Shown: in pieces, positions 1 through 9,430 of the stretch
Layout of the letters: each line of letters opens with the position of its first letter
How positions within the stretch are numbered: the first letter of the stretch is position 1
NCBI RefSeq assembly: GCF_945859685.1
Contig: NC_079147.1
Location: forward strand, 50,808,946-50,872,945
Direction: 5' to 3'
DNA: 64,000 nt
Source of the DNA: Eupeodes corollae
Lineage: Eukaryota > Arthropoda > Insecta > Diptera > Syrphidae
Program-made: the position numbers and the translations under genes
Notes under the pieces: model-generated
The model's input: the letters and a program-made list of their open reading frames with translations, nothing else
Databases searched by the model: none
Told to the model about the DNA's origin: nothing

Positions 1-79
1 TTTTCTTTATACATAATAGTCAAAACTTGATTACTTAGAGATTTTGATCACAAGTATAAACTTAACAAGTTTTCCAACA
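1..79 (-). repeat. copia 3' LTR (first 79 nt only)
   Basis: This is the 5' part of the 3' LTR on the minus strand. It begins TGTTGG at position 79 and is repeated at 4211-4289 with one mismatch. The remainder lies left of the window. Confidence 0.93.
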
Positions 80-88
80 CCTCCACTC
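80..88 (-). promoter_or_regulatory. polypurine tract of the copia element
   Basis: On the minus strand the purine run GAGTGGAGG directly precedes the TGTTGG start of the 3' LTR. This is the expected place for the plus-strand DNA primer. Confidence 0.8.
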
Positions 89-102
89 GAACAAAATTTA
101 CC

Positions 103-600
103 TCAAACGTAAACCCATGTTATTAGAACAGAAATTATGTTTTTCGGTAGAAACTGGCTTAGTAAAATAATCTGCAACCATTGATTAGTTCCAATTCCAA
201 TGAAAGAGATAATGTTCATGTTCCTCTTTTTAAGATTAAAGTTATGTCTAACATCAATGTGTTTGGATCTTGATAAGTACTTGCTTGTCGACGCCAGATG
301 AACTGCACTTTTGTTGTCGCAATATATATTCATGACCGAGTTGTTAAAATTATGGTTCAGTTCAGACTCGAGGCCACGAATCCACATTGCTTCTTGAGTT
401 GAGGCCGAAAGTGCCATATATTCGGCTTCTGTTGTGGATAATGCAACAGTTGGCTGATGTTTTGTCGCCCAAGATACGGCACCTCCCTGTAAGATACATA
501 CGTATCCTGTGACAGATCTTCTTTCGTCACAATCGCTTGCCCAATCTGAATCAGAATATATTTGAAATTCAGGATTTCCATTTCTTGAAAATTTCAGTTT
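103..600 (-). pseudogene. copia RNase H domain (end of pol)
   Basis: This frame encodes the C-terminal RNase H of the copia polyprotein, which removes RNA from the RNA:DNA hybrid during reverse transcription. Visible are a DSDWASD segment, TEAEYMALS and CDNKSAVHLA, the usual copia RNase H signatures carrying acidic catalytic residues, then SKHIDVRHNF. The frame is open from about 600 but has no start of its own, because it should be the continuation of the reverse-transcriptase frame. The link is lost at a frameshift near 650, where the sequence for the linker TAVKRLFRYLKGTKSAKL continues in a different frame. The last residues before the stop look divergent. Confidence 0.88.
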
Positions 601-625
601 GGCCGATTTTGTCCCTTTCAGATAT

Positions 626-2026
626 CTAAAGAGTCTCTTGACAGCAGTCTTTGCCAGGAAAGTTGTTGAATTTGCTTAATTTGTTGACTGTAAAGCAAAT
701 ATCCGGTCGAGTGCACTGTGCTGCGAATATCAAGCTTCCAATTGCTTGCTGATAAGGAATCTTAGCCATTTCTTTTTCTCCTTCTGAAGATTTAGGTGAC
801 ATCTCTTTTGACAGTTTTATGTTGATATCCATAGGAGTTGCTACAGGATAAGACTCATCCATGTTAAATTTCATCAGCATCTCAGATATATATTTTTCTT
901 GATCTAGATAAATTCCATCTTTGTCACGTGAAATCTGAATTCCTAAACAATTCTTCGCGGTTCCCAAAAACTTCATTTTGAACTCTTTCATCAAATTTTG
1001 TTTCAGATTCTCATAAAATACTGTTTCGTTAGTGAAGATTAGGATATCATCAACATAGATTGCTAGAAACGTCATGGCCTTATCCTTTCTATGGAAGTTT
1101 TTTAATTTAAGTTTTTGTAGGACTCGATCCAATTTGGTGTTCCAAACTTAACTTGATTGCTTAAGTCCATAAACAGCTTTCTTCAGTTTCATCACTTGAC
1201 CTTCTCTTCCCATCAAAAACCCCTTCGGTTTCTCAACATAGATATCTTCAGTTAACTCACCTTGGAGAAAAGCAGTAATAGCATCCATCTGTTCAATTCG
1301 CAAATCATACTTTACTGACAATGCTATTAAATACCGGATAGAAGAGTATCTCACAACAGGTGAATAGGTTTCTTCATAGTCAATACCTTTCTTCTGTGTA
1401 AAACCTTTTACCACCAATCGAGCCTTGTATCGTACATTATCCATCTCATCTAGCTTCTTCTTGAATACCCATTTCGTCTTGATAATGTTGGCTCCAGCAG
1501 GCTTGTCGACACATTTCCAGATATCATTTTCCTCAAATGATTTCATCTCACTCTGCATCGCTTCTATCCATTTTTCCTTGTCATCTCTGGATAACATTTC
1601 TTCCATGTCTTCGGGTTCTTCCAAGATGTTGACAGTCTCAGCATTGTAAACTACTCTTGGTAATTTTGAGATTCTTTCGCTTCGGCGTGAGAGAGCAGAT
1701 TCTCCAGCTTCTTCGTTATCCCCCTCTTCAAATTCTGGATTTGATGAACATGACTCGTCGTCGTTTTCTATGACAAGATTTTCTTGTTTCTCTATTGGAT
1801 GTACGCCCACTACAGCTGTATACTTTGGAACTTCATTGGTGTTTTCATTTTGAATTTTGTAGTGAAAGTTATCCTCGTGAAATACAACATCACGGCTGAT
1901 GAAAACATCTTTCTTTTGTAGGCTGTACAGATGGAAACCTTTGGAAGTATTCGAATATCCCACAAAAATGCATTTTTCGGATTTTGAATCCAGCTTTCGT
2001 CGTTTTTGTTTGGGAATGTGAGACAT
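626..2026 (-). pseudogene. copia integrase C-terminus and reverse transcriptase
   Basis: From 2026 leftwards the frame encodes the distal integrase region and then the reverse transcriptase: a KWVFKKK...RYKARLVVKGF segment, then YSPVVR, LRIEQMDAITAFLQGEL and KAVYGLKQSS. A single in-frame stop (TAA, 1148-1150) follows QSS; the same frame then continues to 626. The catalytic YVDD lies at about 1046-1057. After the palm domain the frame runs into a frameshift near 650. Apart from the stop codon the reverse transcriptase reads well, which fits the near-identical LTRs. In a working element this would be one polyprotein with gag and integrase. Confidence 0.92.
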
Positions 2027-2054
2027 CGCTGTGCAACCAAAAATTCGAAAAAAA

Positions 2055-3531
2055 CTAACATCCGGTTTGCGATTGCTCCATAACTCTTCTGGAGTTTTTT
2101 AAGCTTTCTATGCGGTGAACGGTTGACAATATAACTTGCACAGTTAACTGCTTCAGCCCAAAAAAATTTAGAGTTATAAGAGTTCTGTTCATCCTTTCTG
2201 CCAAACCGTTCTGTTCTGGAGCATAGGGAACGGTTGTTTGATGAACAATCCCAGACTTCTTCAACTCTAGTTGCATAGCTTTGGTTATGAATTCTGTACC
2301 ATTGTCCGTTCGTAAAATTTTAATTCTGGATTCTTGTTGGTTTTCGACTTCGGCTTTGAATTCACGAAAACAGTTCAACACAGCATCTTTTGTCTTCATA
2401 AAGTAAACAAATACCTTCAGAGTGAAATCATCTATGAAAGTAACAAAATATATACTTCCCTTTATAGATTTCACCTCCATTGGACCACACACGTCTGAAT
2501 GGATTATCTGAAGTACTTTTGATGACCTTGACCCTTCTGATAGAAAACTTGTCCGATGCTGCTTGCCTTCTGCACATGACAAACATGTCGACTGAGAATC
2601 TTGATTCAAAGCAATACCCTTAACTAAGCCTCGAGCAAATGATTTCAAATTTTCTTGTCCCAAGTGACCAAACCTTCGGTGCCAAACATTGTCCAGGTTA
2701 CTTCTTGCAAAATTAGCATTCTTATATGGAGCAGTATCCAACTTGTAAAGACCGTTTTCAGATTTACCATTTGCAATGACTTCATTTGAAGAATTCATGA
2801 CACGACATCCATCTTTGTCGAAGATGACAACATTGTCATGATCCACAATCTTCTTTATGGATATGAAGTTGACTTTTAATTCCGGGACATAAAGAGCATC
2901 ATGAACAACAACATCACGTCTTCCTTTAGGAGTTAAAACAGGCAACGAAATGTCGCCCTTACTAACAGCATTCATTAACATGTTATTTGCTGTCTTAATT
3001 TGACCTTGAAATGACTTGAGTTGCTTGAAAAAATCAGGATCAGATGTCATTTGATCGGTGGCACCACTATCAAAACACCATTCATGCTTTTTGGACTCTG
3101 CATGAAACGTAGCAAACATTGAGCCACCTTTTTCTGACTTTAAATCTTGTCCTTTAAACTTCGATAGACAATCTGAAGCGTAGTGTCCGACCCCACCACA
3201 GTTAAAGCAACGATATTTCCCTTTCTTGTCATACTTAGGCTTCCATTTCTTGTGTGAATTGGGAAAACTTCCTCTCTTTGACAAAAGAGCACTATTGGAT
3301 GATTTGGAATCATATTTAACGTCTTGCAGCAATTTCATTTTGATGGAATCTGCTGAAATTACTTTTCCACTGCAACTAATGCTCATGATCATCGGCCTAT
3401 ATTCATCAGGAAGACCTTTCAATAATAAGCTAACAACCCATTCATCATTTACTCCAAATCCTATTTCATTCAACTTCTGTGCGGTCGAAACGATTTGGCT
3501 TACGTAATCTTCTATGGAGGAACATTCTACC
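2055..3531 (-). pseudogene. copia gag C-terminus, protease and integrase core
   Basis: The frame encodes, in order: the C-terminal part of gag; a CCHC zinc knuckle CFNCGGVGHYASDC (residues 89-102 counted from 3473); an aspartic protease with DSGAT (residues 135-139); the integrase zinc-binding region (HRRFGHLG...CLSCAEGK); and a DDE-type integrase core (HSDVCGPM, RTDNGTEF, QNGLAERMNRTL). At about 2190 the frame shifts, and the rest of integrase is scattered over two frames before the 2026 frame takes over. Upstream the frame is open to about 3531, where a solo LTR separates it from the gag N-terminus. Confidence 0.93.
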
Positions 3532-3536
3532 AGGAC

Positions 3537-3748
3537 TGATGTGTACTTCTATTTAATTAAAAGAAACCACCGTCTTTTAAGAAATGAGTTTATTAACTGA
3601 CTGAGAGAAAGTGATAACAGTTATGGTATAGACACTTAATAATTATACATAAGCTAAGCCTGTTAACTATTAATAAATACCTAATATAACATATGATAAT
3701 ATTATTTAACATGTAGACTTGTACAGTGAGTACAATAAATATACAACA
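3537..3748 (-). mobile_element. solo LTR (212 bp) inserted in copia gag
   Basis: On the minus strand the insert begins TGTTGTAT (3748) and ends ACACATCA (3537), that is TG...CA, and is flanked by a perfect 5-bp duplication GTCCT (3749-3753 and 3532-3536). Removing it rejoins two halves of the gag reading frame. It contains an AATAAA. A 5-bp duplication and TG...CA ends fit LTR elements. With no internal region it is a solo LTR left by LTR-LTR recombination. The strand is arbitrary beyond the polyadenylation signal. Family not assigned. Confidence 0.85.
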
Positions 3749-3753
3749 AGGAC

Positions 3754-4077
3754 CACTGAGCATAGTTTTTGAAGTAAACCTATGCGCCTGTCCAGACCAG
3801 AGTCTTGAAAAAGATTTTGCAAAGCAGTCCAAACTTCTTTGGAAGTTGTTGCATTCTTAACATGGACATAAAGACTCTTGTCGATAGCCAGAATCATTTT
3901 GCAACGAGCAATCTTGTCCTTAGAAAGATCCAACTCAACGCCAGGAACATTCTCGATACATTTCCATGAATCTTCAAGTTCTAGTTGGGTTTTCATCGCA
4001 AAACTCCATGTTGACCAATTTTCAGAACCAGTTAGCTTCTCAATTTGATGGATTCCCAAATTTTGTTGTACAGACAT
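3754..4077 (-). pseudogene. copia gag N-terminus
   Basis: The ATG at 4077 is the first one downstream of the primer binding site and opens the gag region. The product has the copia gag pattern: LTGSENWSTW near the start, a KDKIARCKMILAIDKSLYVHV stretch in the middle, and LFQDSGLDRRIGLL before the break. The frame enters the solo LTR and stops there. Copia gag forms the cytoplasmic particle in which the RNA is reverse transcribed. This copy would give only the first third of gag. Confidence 0.9.
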
Positions 4078-4122
4078 TTTTCTCCAGTATATGCATATAT
4101 TCCTTGAATCTTGCTATTGTCA

Positions 4123-4135
4123 TGGGCCCATAACC
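4123..4135 (-). promoter_or_regulatory. primer binding site (initiator tRNA-Met type)
   Basis: The minus strand reads GGTTATGGGCCCA just inside the 5' LTR. This matches the copia-type priming site, which uses an internal fragment of initiator tRNA-Met. It marks the inner border of the 5' LTR. Confidence 0.8.
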
Positions 4136-4289
4136 TTTTAACAGAGTTATATTAAAACGACTTGATTATAACGATAGTAAACGACAGAATAAATATTTTA
4201 TTGAAAAATATTTTCTTTATACATAATAGTCAAAACTTGATTACTTAGAGATTTTGATCGCAAGTATAAACTTAACAAGTTTTCCAACA
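4136..4289 (-). repeat. copia 5' LTR (about 154 bp)
   Basis: The outer border (4289, TGTTGG) is fixed by the repeat at 1-79. The inner border is placed next to the primer binding site and may be off by a few bases, since no clear CA end is seen. An AATAAATATTT motif lies inside. It should carry promoter and polyadenylation signals of the element. Confidence 0.85.
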
Positions 4290-4690
4290 CTAACTCTATT
4301 GACTGCCGCATGTGAAGTTGATGAGAGATCTTTTTTCTGCCGATTTAATTCTTCAAACTGCCTAAATGATGTAACAGCCTTCTCTAGAGTGAGACTTGAA
4401 TCTAGTTGTAATCTATCGCTCAACGCTTCATCTTTCATCCCTACTATAAGAGTCAATAAAAGCATATCATCGTGCAAAGCTCCCCATTCGCAATGTTTAG
4501 AGAGAATATGTAATGCTGTGATGAATTCTTCACCTGTCTCATCACCTTCCTTTCTTTTAAGAAATCTTGCCCGCTCATAGATAACATTTCGTTTCGGTAT
4601 AAAATATTCGTTAAATTTTTTCTTAGTATCTCCATAAGTTATTGGGGATAGCGTGAATGAAGTAAACATCTCTTCGGCTTTTTCACCCAT
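4290..4690 (-). pseudogene. gypsy-type gag fragment
   Basis: The minus-strand frame starting at 4690 encodes a Ty3/gypsy-type gag core: TYGDTKKKFNEYFIPKRNVIYERARF, then GEEFITALHILSKHCEWG, then EALSDRLQLDSSLTLEKAV and FRQFEELNRQK. Gag of these elements coats the genomic RNA. The frame is cut at 4290 by the copia LTR, and the last residues before the stop are LTR-encoded. No zinc knuckle remains on this side; the rest of gag should lie left of the copia element, outside the window. Nothing upstream of 4690 continues the gag. Confidence 0.82.
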
Positions 4691-4759
4691 GCAATAGCTA
4701 TATCAAAATATTTACCGTTTAATCCATTTCCCATGCGGTACCTTTCAATTATAATAGTT

Positions 4760-5050
4760 TAAGCTTTGTGGAAAGTATACTTGGTCAGACCTTTGGACGA
4801 TAATGCCTCTAGTGCTGTTGATTGAGTTTTGCACAGTTTTTTTTCCAGAATGGTGTTTAAGAAGTCGCATGATAGTGCATCGGCTTGTGTTAAACATTAT
4901 TTGACATCAAAGATCAGAGGGTCTCCTTTTTTATGATCGGGCAAACTTGCTGGATTTCACTCATCGGGCATGCTAGGCCAATCAATTGATGCATACTCCT
5001 AACAAAGTCATTGTCTGCTGCTTTGAATGATTCGGCAGCGATGCTATCAA
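4760..5050 (-). mobile_element. RTE-like LINE fragment, internally deleted
   Basis: Reverse-complement translation gives pieces that match the RTE-like LINE at 12568-15727 in order: an FKAADNDFVRSMHQLIG segment, CPIIKKGDPL, then directly FDVK...ADALSCDF and a segment matching the stretch after it. The sequence between the last two blocks (reverse-transcriptase motifs 1-3) is missing. It lies between the two gypsy pieces. It is too decayed to be coding. Confidence 0.7.
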
Positions 5051-5280
5051 CTCTAGCACTTGGACTTTAGTATAACTATTCGACATAACTATCTTCACTT
5101 CCTTGAGTTCGGGTAAGCGGAATTATTTTTCTCTCCTTTCAGCAAAATTTAATTTGTTGGAATAAGTGGTCTTTTCATAGTCGCGGTTTTACTTCGATTT
5201 TCCTTGAACGTCCTTACAGGTTTCGGTTCGTGGCTGCTATCTTTGGTATGATTTCTTGCAAGGTGCATTCAGTTCTGCAA

Positions 5281-5690
5281 AATTAAGAAAGAAGCTACTC
5301 AGGTATTTTAAAGAACCCATTACCTTTTCAGGATTTATAATTTGCATATAATTTTCAATGTGGTCAGGGTCGATGGCGATAGTTTTCTCTATAATAATGT
5401 GCCCTAAATACCTGACACTTTCTTATCCATACGGTAGTTTGCCTTTGTTGAACTCTACATTGATGACTCATGATCTATCAAATTCCCGTTGAACATTTGC
5501 ATCATGTTCTTCTTTAGATCTGCCAAATACCAACAAATCGTGAGTGTATATTGTCGCGCCTGAAAGATCTCTAAAATACCTGTGGGTTGAAATTAGTCTG
5601 GGGCAGTTTTTAAATTCAAACTGAAAGGGAGCATATTCCATTAGTGCTAAATGTCATAATCTCTTTGGAATTTTTGTCAAGGTTGACAGT
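5281..5690 (-). pseudogene. gypsy-type reverse transcriptase fragment
   Basis: Reverse-complement translation shows EYAPFQFEF, then a catalytic-region relic IYTHDLLVFGRSKEEHDAN (expected Y-x-DD, here one Asp is His), then YLGHIIIEKTIAIDPDHIENY and NPEKVMGSLKYLSSFF. These are reverse-transcriptase motifs of Ty3/gypsy elements. Stops and frameshifts are present. On this strand pol lies upstream of the gag piece at 4290-4690, which is the wrong order for one element. Either two gypsy copies or a rearrangement is involved. Confidence 0.75.
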
Positions 5691-5699
5691 CGTGCTATA

Positions 5700-6425
5700 A
5701 TAATTGGTTAATACCTTCTTATGCCTGTTACAAGTCTTCAACAGTGCTCACCGTGTATCTAAGCATAATCAGAACTTACCATTGGATACGTATTTTTCAC
5801 GAAAAAATGACCGTTGTCATCTCATCTCATCTAATGAGGTCAAAATCAATACATGTGTAGACGTAATGTTGGTATTGAGAAATCTGAAAATACAACATGT
5901 TCAACATTTTATATTTTATTTTAAATTGAGTTGAAATGTTTTTCTGATAATTACGTAAATTCATGTTAAAATAATGTTTACCAAAATATTTTTAACATTT
6001 AAACATTGGAATGTTTTGCTAACTTAAATGATGTTCGACAGTTTTCATGCGAATTAATTAGCATCATGAACAAAAGTTGCCGGAAAATTTAACGTTTAAA
6101 CTAAATTTTGTTAAAGTGAAATTTATTTAGAGTAATAAATATATTCCAATTAAAAATTTAATTTTGCAAAAGTTTTCAAAAAGGGAAAACACATGTGAAT
6201 GGAAATTGAGGGTTTAATAAATTAATGTTAAATACTAGACAAAAATATAAACAAAACTGAAATCATAAGAAGTTAATAAATATCAACATTTTAATTTTAA
6301 ATTAAATAGAATTAGGAATAACATTCGCCGATCAAACGATACCGTTCACGATGAGCTCGATGCAGAGAGAGTGAGTGAAAAAAAGGAAAGAAAAATCAGA
6401 TTACCGATTCCGCAGGCATACTGGA
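5700..6425. other. AT-rich stretch without recognised gene
   Basis: Very AT-rich sequence with oligo-A and oligo-T runs. I see no protein similarity on either strand. Confidence 0.6.
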
Positions 6426-6536
6426 GCGATTGGAAGTATATTTATTTATTTAGCTTAATACAAGCTATCATAACTTAACTTAACTTAACACTAGCTCTAC
6501 ATTTTTTTTTGCAGTTCTTGTTATCGGTTTTCAACA

Positions 6537-7862
6537 TTAATTCATGTGGGCATTAAGGCCCACATAAAAGCTCTTTAATATACAAGAACTAACAATTTTG
6601 ATTTTATTTGACTTAAAATTACAAGGGACGGGGAATTCGGACTCAAAAGGGGTATCTTTCAGATGGGATTTGGAAATGTTGAAATCGAAAACTTCCATAG
6701 CAGCGTTGCAGTGACGAAGAATTCTGGACATTGGTTCAAAGTGCCCGTAATTAGTGCGGTGTTGAGGGATATAGAAAAGGGAAACAGATCGCAGATTTCG
6801 AGGGTTGGTGTTAAAATGAATATCACTCAGGAGTGTCGGGGAATCTATATTGCCCATTACCAATTGGAGAGCAAATAATATATCAGCGTTTTTGCGTCTA
6901 ATATATAAGGGCTGCAAACCTATCAGTTTTAGTCGATCGGCATAAGGAGGCAAGTTGAATGTATCAACCCAGGGGAGGCCACGTAAGGCAATTCGAACGA
7001 AACGTCTTTGAACATTTTCAATTCTGAGTGAATGGTTTTCATAAAAGGGAGACCATACTTGGCATGCATATTCAAGATGAGGACGAACAAAGGAAATGTA
7101 AAGCGCTTTAGTTACATAGGGGTTAGAAAATTCTTTTGACCATCTCTTAATAAAACCGAGAGATCTGTTAGCTTTATTAATAATTTGGTCAAAATGGGAA
7201 TGGAAATTCAGGTGCTTGTCACACATAATACTAAGATCTCTAATAGAATCGACTACGTTGACGGCGTCATTAAGAAAGTAGTATACTCTATGGGATGGGA
7301 ATTCTCGTTTAAAATAGGAGCGAATCCATGTAGCATCAGCATATCTGGGACAATTATTAAGCACGAACCATGTATTATTAGCAGATTCAAGCCTGCTTAG
7401 TCTCAAATTCCAGTCCGATAACTTCCAGGAATGGCCACATTTGTTGATTATTTCGTCCTCCGCAGCGGTATTTACTGAGGTGGTTTGTTGCAGAGAGTCA
7501 GCAGCCAGGTTTGCCGCATGAATTTCATCACGAATAGATACGTTCGCAATATCACGCGACGGTATGCCGGGTTGTTTAATGGTGTCGTAGAGAAGCGATT
7601 CAATTTTTTGAGATTTAACATTTAGGCTTTCAAGCTCGCGGTACACACTCGTATATTTCTGTTCTTGATTGCTTATATCGTAAGCAATAGATATGAGTGC
7701 CGTTGAAACCCGAGAGGGCATACAATTAATGTTTTCAGATTCGTTGACGAGTCTAACGTTTGTAACTTCACTCATTTGATTGGAGGAGGGGGAGAGCCAG
7801 GATGACGAACTTTGCAAACATCTATCAATATCCGATTTCAGTAGGTTTAACTGGTCAGACAA
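6537..7862 (-). CDS. fused LINE ORF: ORF1 remainder joined to ORF2 C-terminus
   Basis: An uninterrupted 441-codon frame, the longest clean one in the window (equal in length to the broken LINE frame at 54412-55737). Residues 1 to about 190 look like the LINE ORF1 region: polar and helical, then NNTWFVLNNCPRYADATWIR. From about residue 205 (VVDSIRDLSIMCDKHLNF) the sequence is the part of a LINE polyprotein that follows the reverse transcriptase: KANRSLGFIKRW, FVRPHLEYACQVWSP, ENVQRRFVRIAL, and a C-terminal region. The endonuclease and the YxDD reverse transcriptase are missing. The join preserves the frame. Upstream, ORF1 continues in other frames to 8345, so the Met at 7862 is an internal one. 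There is no evidence that the product is made; it could not support transposition alone. Confidence 0.75.
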   Translation of the reverse strand: MSDQLNLLKSDIDRCLQSSSSWLSPSSNQMSEVTNVRLVNESENINCMPSRVSTALISIAYDISNQEQKYTSVYRELESLNVKSQKIESLLYDTIKQPGIPSRDIANVSIRDEIHAANLAADSLQQTTSVNTAAEDEIINKCGHSWKLSDWNLRLSRLESANNTWFVLNNCPRYADATWIRSYFKREFPSHRVYYFLNDAVNVVDSIRDLSIMCDKHLNFHSHFDQIINKANRSLGFIKRWSKEFSNPYVTKALYISFVRPHLEYACQVWSPFYENHSLRIENVQRRFVRIALRGLPWVDTFNLPPYADRLKLIGLQPLYIRRKNADILFALQLVMGNIDSPTLLSDIHFNTNPRNLRSVSLFYIPQHRTNYGHFEPMSRILRHCNAAMEVFDFNISKSHLKDTPFESEFPVPCNFKSNKIKIVSSCILKSFYVGLNAHMN

Positions 7863-8022
7863 GTTTTTTTTTCAGATCGTTTGCCGACAAAGTTAGCACC
7901 TTTAACTTATCGTCAATGTCTACACGAAGAGAATTCAACCCACCTATGACGTCACAATATTGTTTTTCCAAAGAACGTATCGTGGAAAGGCACTGCGTAG
8001 GCGATTGTTAACATTGGATGTT

Positions 8023-8345
8023 TTAGTCCTCAGCACTATTACAAACGTGATCAAATTTCTTGGAGAGATTAGAAATTTGATCTTGGCAAACGGAATGTTC
8101 GTTAGAAAGGGATTCTTTTAGACATTGAATTGCAATCATAATATCCGACACAGATATTTTATTGCATTCATCACAATAAAACGCAAAATTGCGTAGATAG
8201 TCTTTTAGGTATACACTCGCCTTTCTGGCCAAGCCAGCACAAGAGGGTGTAAGTATTTCCCACAAAGGCCACTGCACTTTAATAGTTCCGCGTTTGAGTC
8301 AACGATGACACACATTTTATTTGCGCACGACATAATTAATCAAAC
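8023..8345 (-). pseudogene. LINE ORF1 N-terminus with PHD-like zinc finger
   Basis: Minus-strand translation from about 8334 gives a Met, then CSGLCGKYLHP, and after a one-base shift (near 8245) SCAGLARKA and YCDECNKISVSDI. The spacing of Cys and His residues is that of a PHD-type finger, found at the start of ORF1 in several insect LINE clades. The following stretch, with SNEHSVCQDQISNLSKKFDHV, is heptad-like. The frame ends at 8023. Another frame carries the continuation (EKQYCDVIGGLNSLRVDID) towards 7862. ORF1 proteins bind the LINE RNA. Confidence 0.68.
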
Positions 8346-8442
8346 CCATAGGTCGGGTAAGAATTATCACACGCGCTGCGATTATATTGATAGTTTTTTT
8401 TTGATTTGTAATTGATTATTTGGGGTCGGTAAAAAGGTGGCA

Positions 8443-8762
8443 GTACCCGTAGCATGATGGTTAGTGCGTTGGACTGTCATGCAAGGGGTCTTGGGTTCAA
8501 TCCCTGCCTGTGCCAACTTAATTAAAAAAAAAAAATAATAATAATTTTCACGGGTACTGCCTCTTGCGAGGAATTGACTATTCCTTCAAGAGTAATTCTT
8601 GTCATGAAAAAGTGCTTTCTCAAACTAGCCGTTCGGATTCGGCCTTAAATTGTAGGTCCCTTCCATTCCTGACAACAGTACTCGCACACAGGAATGGTTG
8701 AGAGTTGTAAGTCACTAGGCCCTGGTTCACAACGGACTGTTGCGCCACCCCATTTGATTTTG
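8443..8762 (+). mobile_element. tRNA-derived SINE, copy 1
   Basis: A 320-bp retroposon flanked by a perfect 12-bp target-site duplication AAAAAGGTGGCA (8431-8442, 8763-8774). The head is tRNA-like, with A box (8450-8460) and B box (8494-8503), ending TGTGCCA. An A/TAA-rich stretch and a unique body follow. The body contains a hairpin CCATTCCTG (8663-8671) / CAGGAATGG (8689-8697). The tail (8716-8749, AGGCCCT...GCGCCACC) resembles the 3' end of the RTE-like LINE at 15674-15706. It encodes no protein and depends on a LINE for movement. Confidence 0.93.
8450..8503 (+). promoter_or_regulatory. internal RNA polymerase III promoter of SINE copy 1
   Basis: The A box TAGCATGATGG (8450-8460) and B box GGTTCAATCC (8494-8503) are close to the tRNA consensus, with spacing as in tRNA genes. 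Confidence 0.8.
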
Positions 8763-8879
8763 AAAAAGGTGGCAAAGGGCAACTGAGGAGCGAAAAGAAA
8801 ATGCGACTGCACTTGACGAAGGTATTATTTATACCTACTTTAATAAATTTGTAAATTTTCAATTCACTGAAGAAATGAC

Positions 8880-9430
8880 AAACTTCAAGGAGTAAGATAG
8901 CTAAAGCAAAACAAAGCCCCGGGAGCCGATAGCATAGCCAAGATGGTGGACCAGCTTAACATCAAGCAATTCATTAAATTATAGTGCATGTATAGGATCA
9001 TAAAGAAATGCCAGGAGAGTGGTGATGAGGTATTGTATGTCCCATACACAAAAAAGGATATGCTCCAACGTACATCAACTATAGGGCTATCACTTCTTAA
9101 GTACCGCCTTTAAGATACTCTCTTCTATCCTAAAAAAATGGATAGCCCATTTTTAAATCTATCATTGAACAATATCAGTGAAGTTTAATCCGGGGAAAAT
9201 CAACAACTAATCACATTTTCACACTTAAGTAGGCGATGGAAAAATATCAATATCTAGAATTTAATATTCCAACTTACCATCTTTTTATAGACTTTAGGGC
9301 CGCCTACGACCGCAAAGCCAGGGCACAACTATTCAGAGCTAATCAACGTCTAGAATGCACAACAACAAGACTTGGTTGGCATGCTCTTCTTCAACTTGGC
9401 GTTGGAGAAAGTAATCCGTGACTCTGGCAA
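8880..9430 (+). mobile_element. decayed RTE-like LINE (divergent family), 5' half
   Basis: Plus-strand translation over several frames gives reverse-transcriptase remnants in order: AIAKAKQSPGADSIAKM, a PGEW piece, CPIHKKG with NYRAI, then YHLFIDFRAAYDRKA. These correspond to the fingers and palm start of the RTE-like polyprotein at 13.9-14.8 kb but are clearly diverged. The end (9305-9427) jumps from AAYD to LGVGESNP-like codons, an internal deletion. The same 125-bp junction sequence recurs at 11924-12052. Confidence 0.72.

Larger units (their letters stand above)
1..4289 (-). mobile_element. copia-type (Ty1/copia) LTR retrotransposon, cut at left by window edge
   Basis: Read on the minus strand, the order is 5' LTR, primer binding site, gag, zinc knuckle, protease, integrase, reverse transcriptase, RNase H, polypurine tract, 3' LTR. 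Integrase before reverse transcriptase is the Ty1/copia order. The 79 bases of 3' LTR inside the window differ from the matching part of the 5' LTR (4211-4289) at one position only (base 50 versus 4260), so the insertion looks young. The coding part is nevertheless broken by a solo-LTR insertion, an in-frame stop and frameshifts. The 5' flank is gypsy gag sequence, so this copy landed inside an older gypsy element. The target-site duplication cannot be tested because the other flank lies outside the window. Confidence 0.95.
6430..8345 (-). mobile_element. internally deleted LINE (CR1/Jockey group) with ORF1 and the end of ORF2
   Basis: On the minus strand the element starts near 8345 with the ORF1 start region and ends near 6430 in a repeated TAAGTT and (AAAT)n-like tail. 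ORF1 begins with a PHD-like zinc finger and a coiled-coil-like region. The reverse transcriptase and endonuclease are absent; the sequence jumps from ORF1 to the region after reverse transcriptase. I cannot define the target-site duplication. Clade assignment rests on the ORF1 finger and the C-terminal region and is tentative. Confidence 0.75.

Noticed and set aside
8443..8513. A possible tRNA gene (A and B boxes, ends in GCCA)
   Set aside because: It is the head of a dispersed SINE with a target-site duplication; the same head recurs at 28208 and 48178, and a normal cloverleaf is not convincing.
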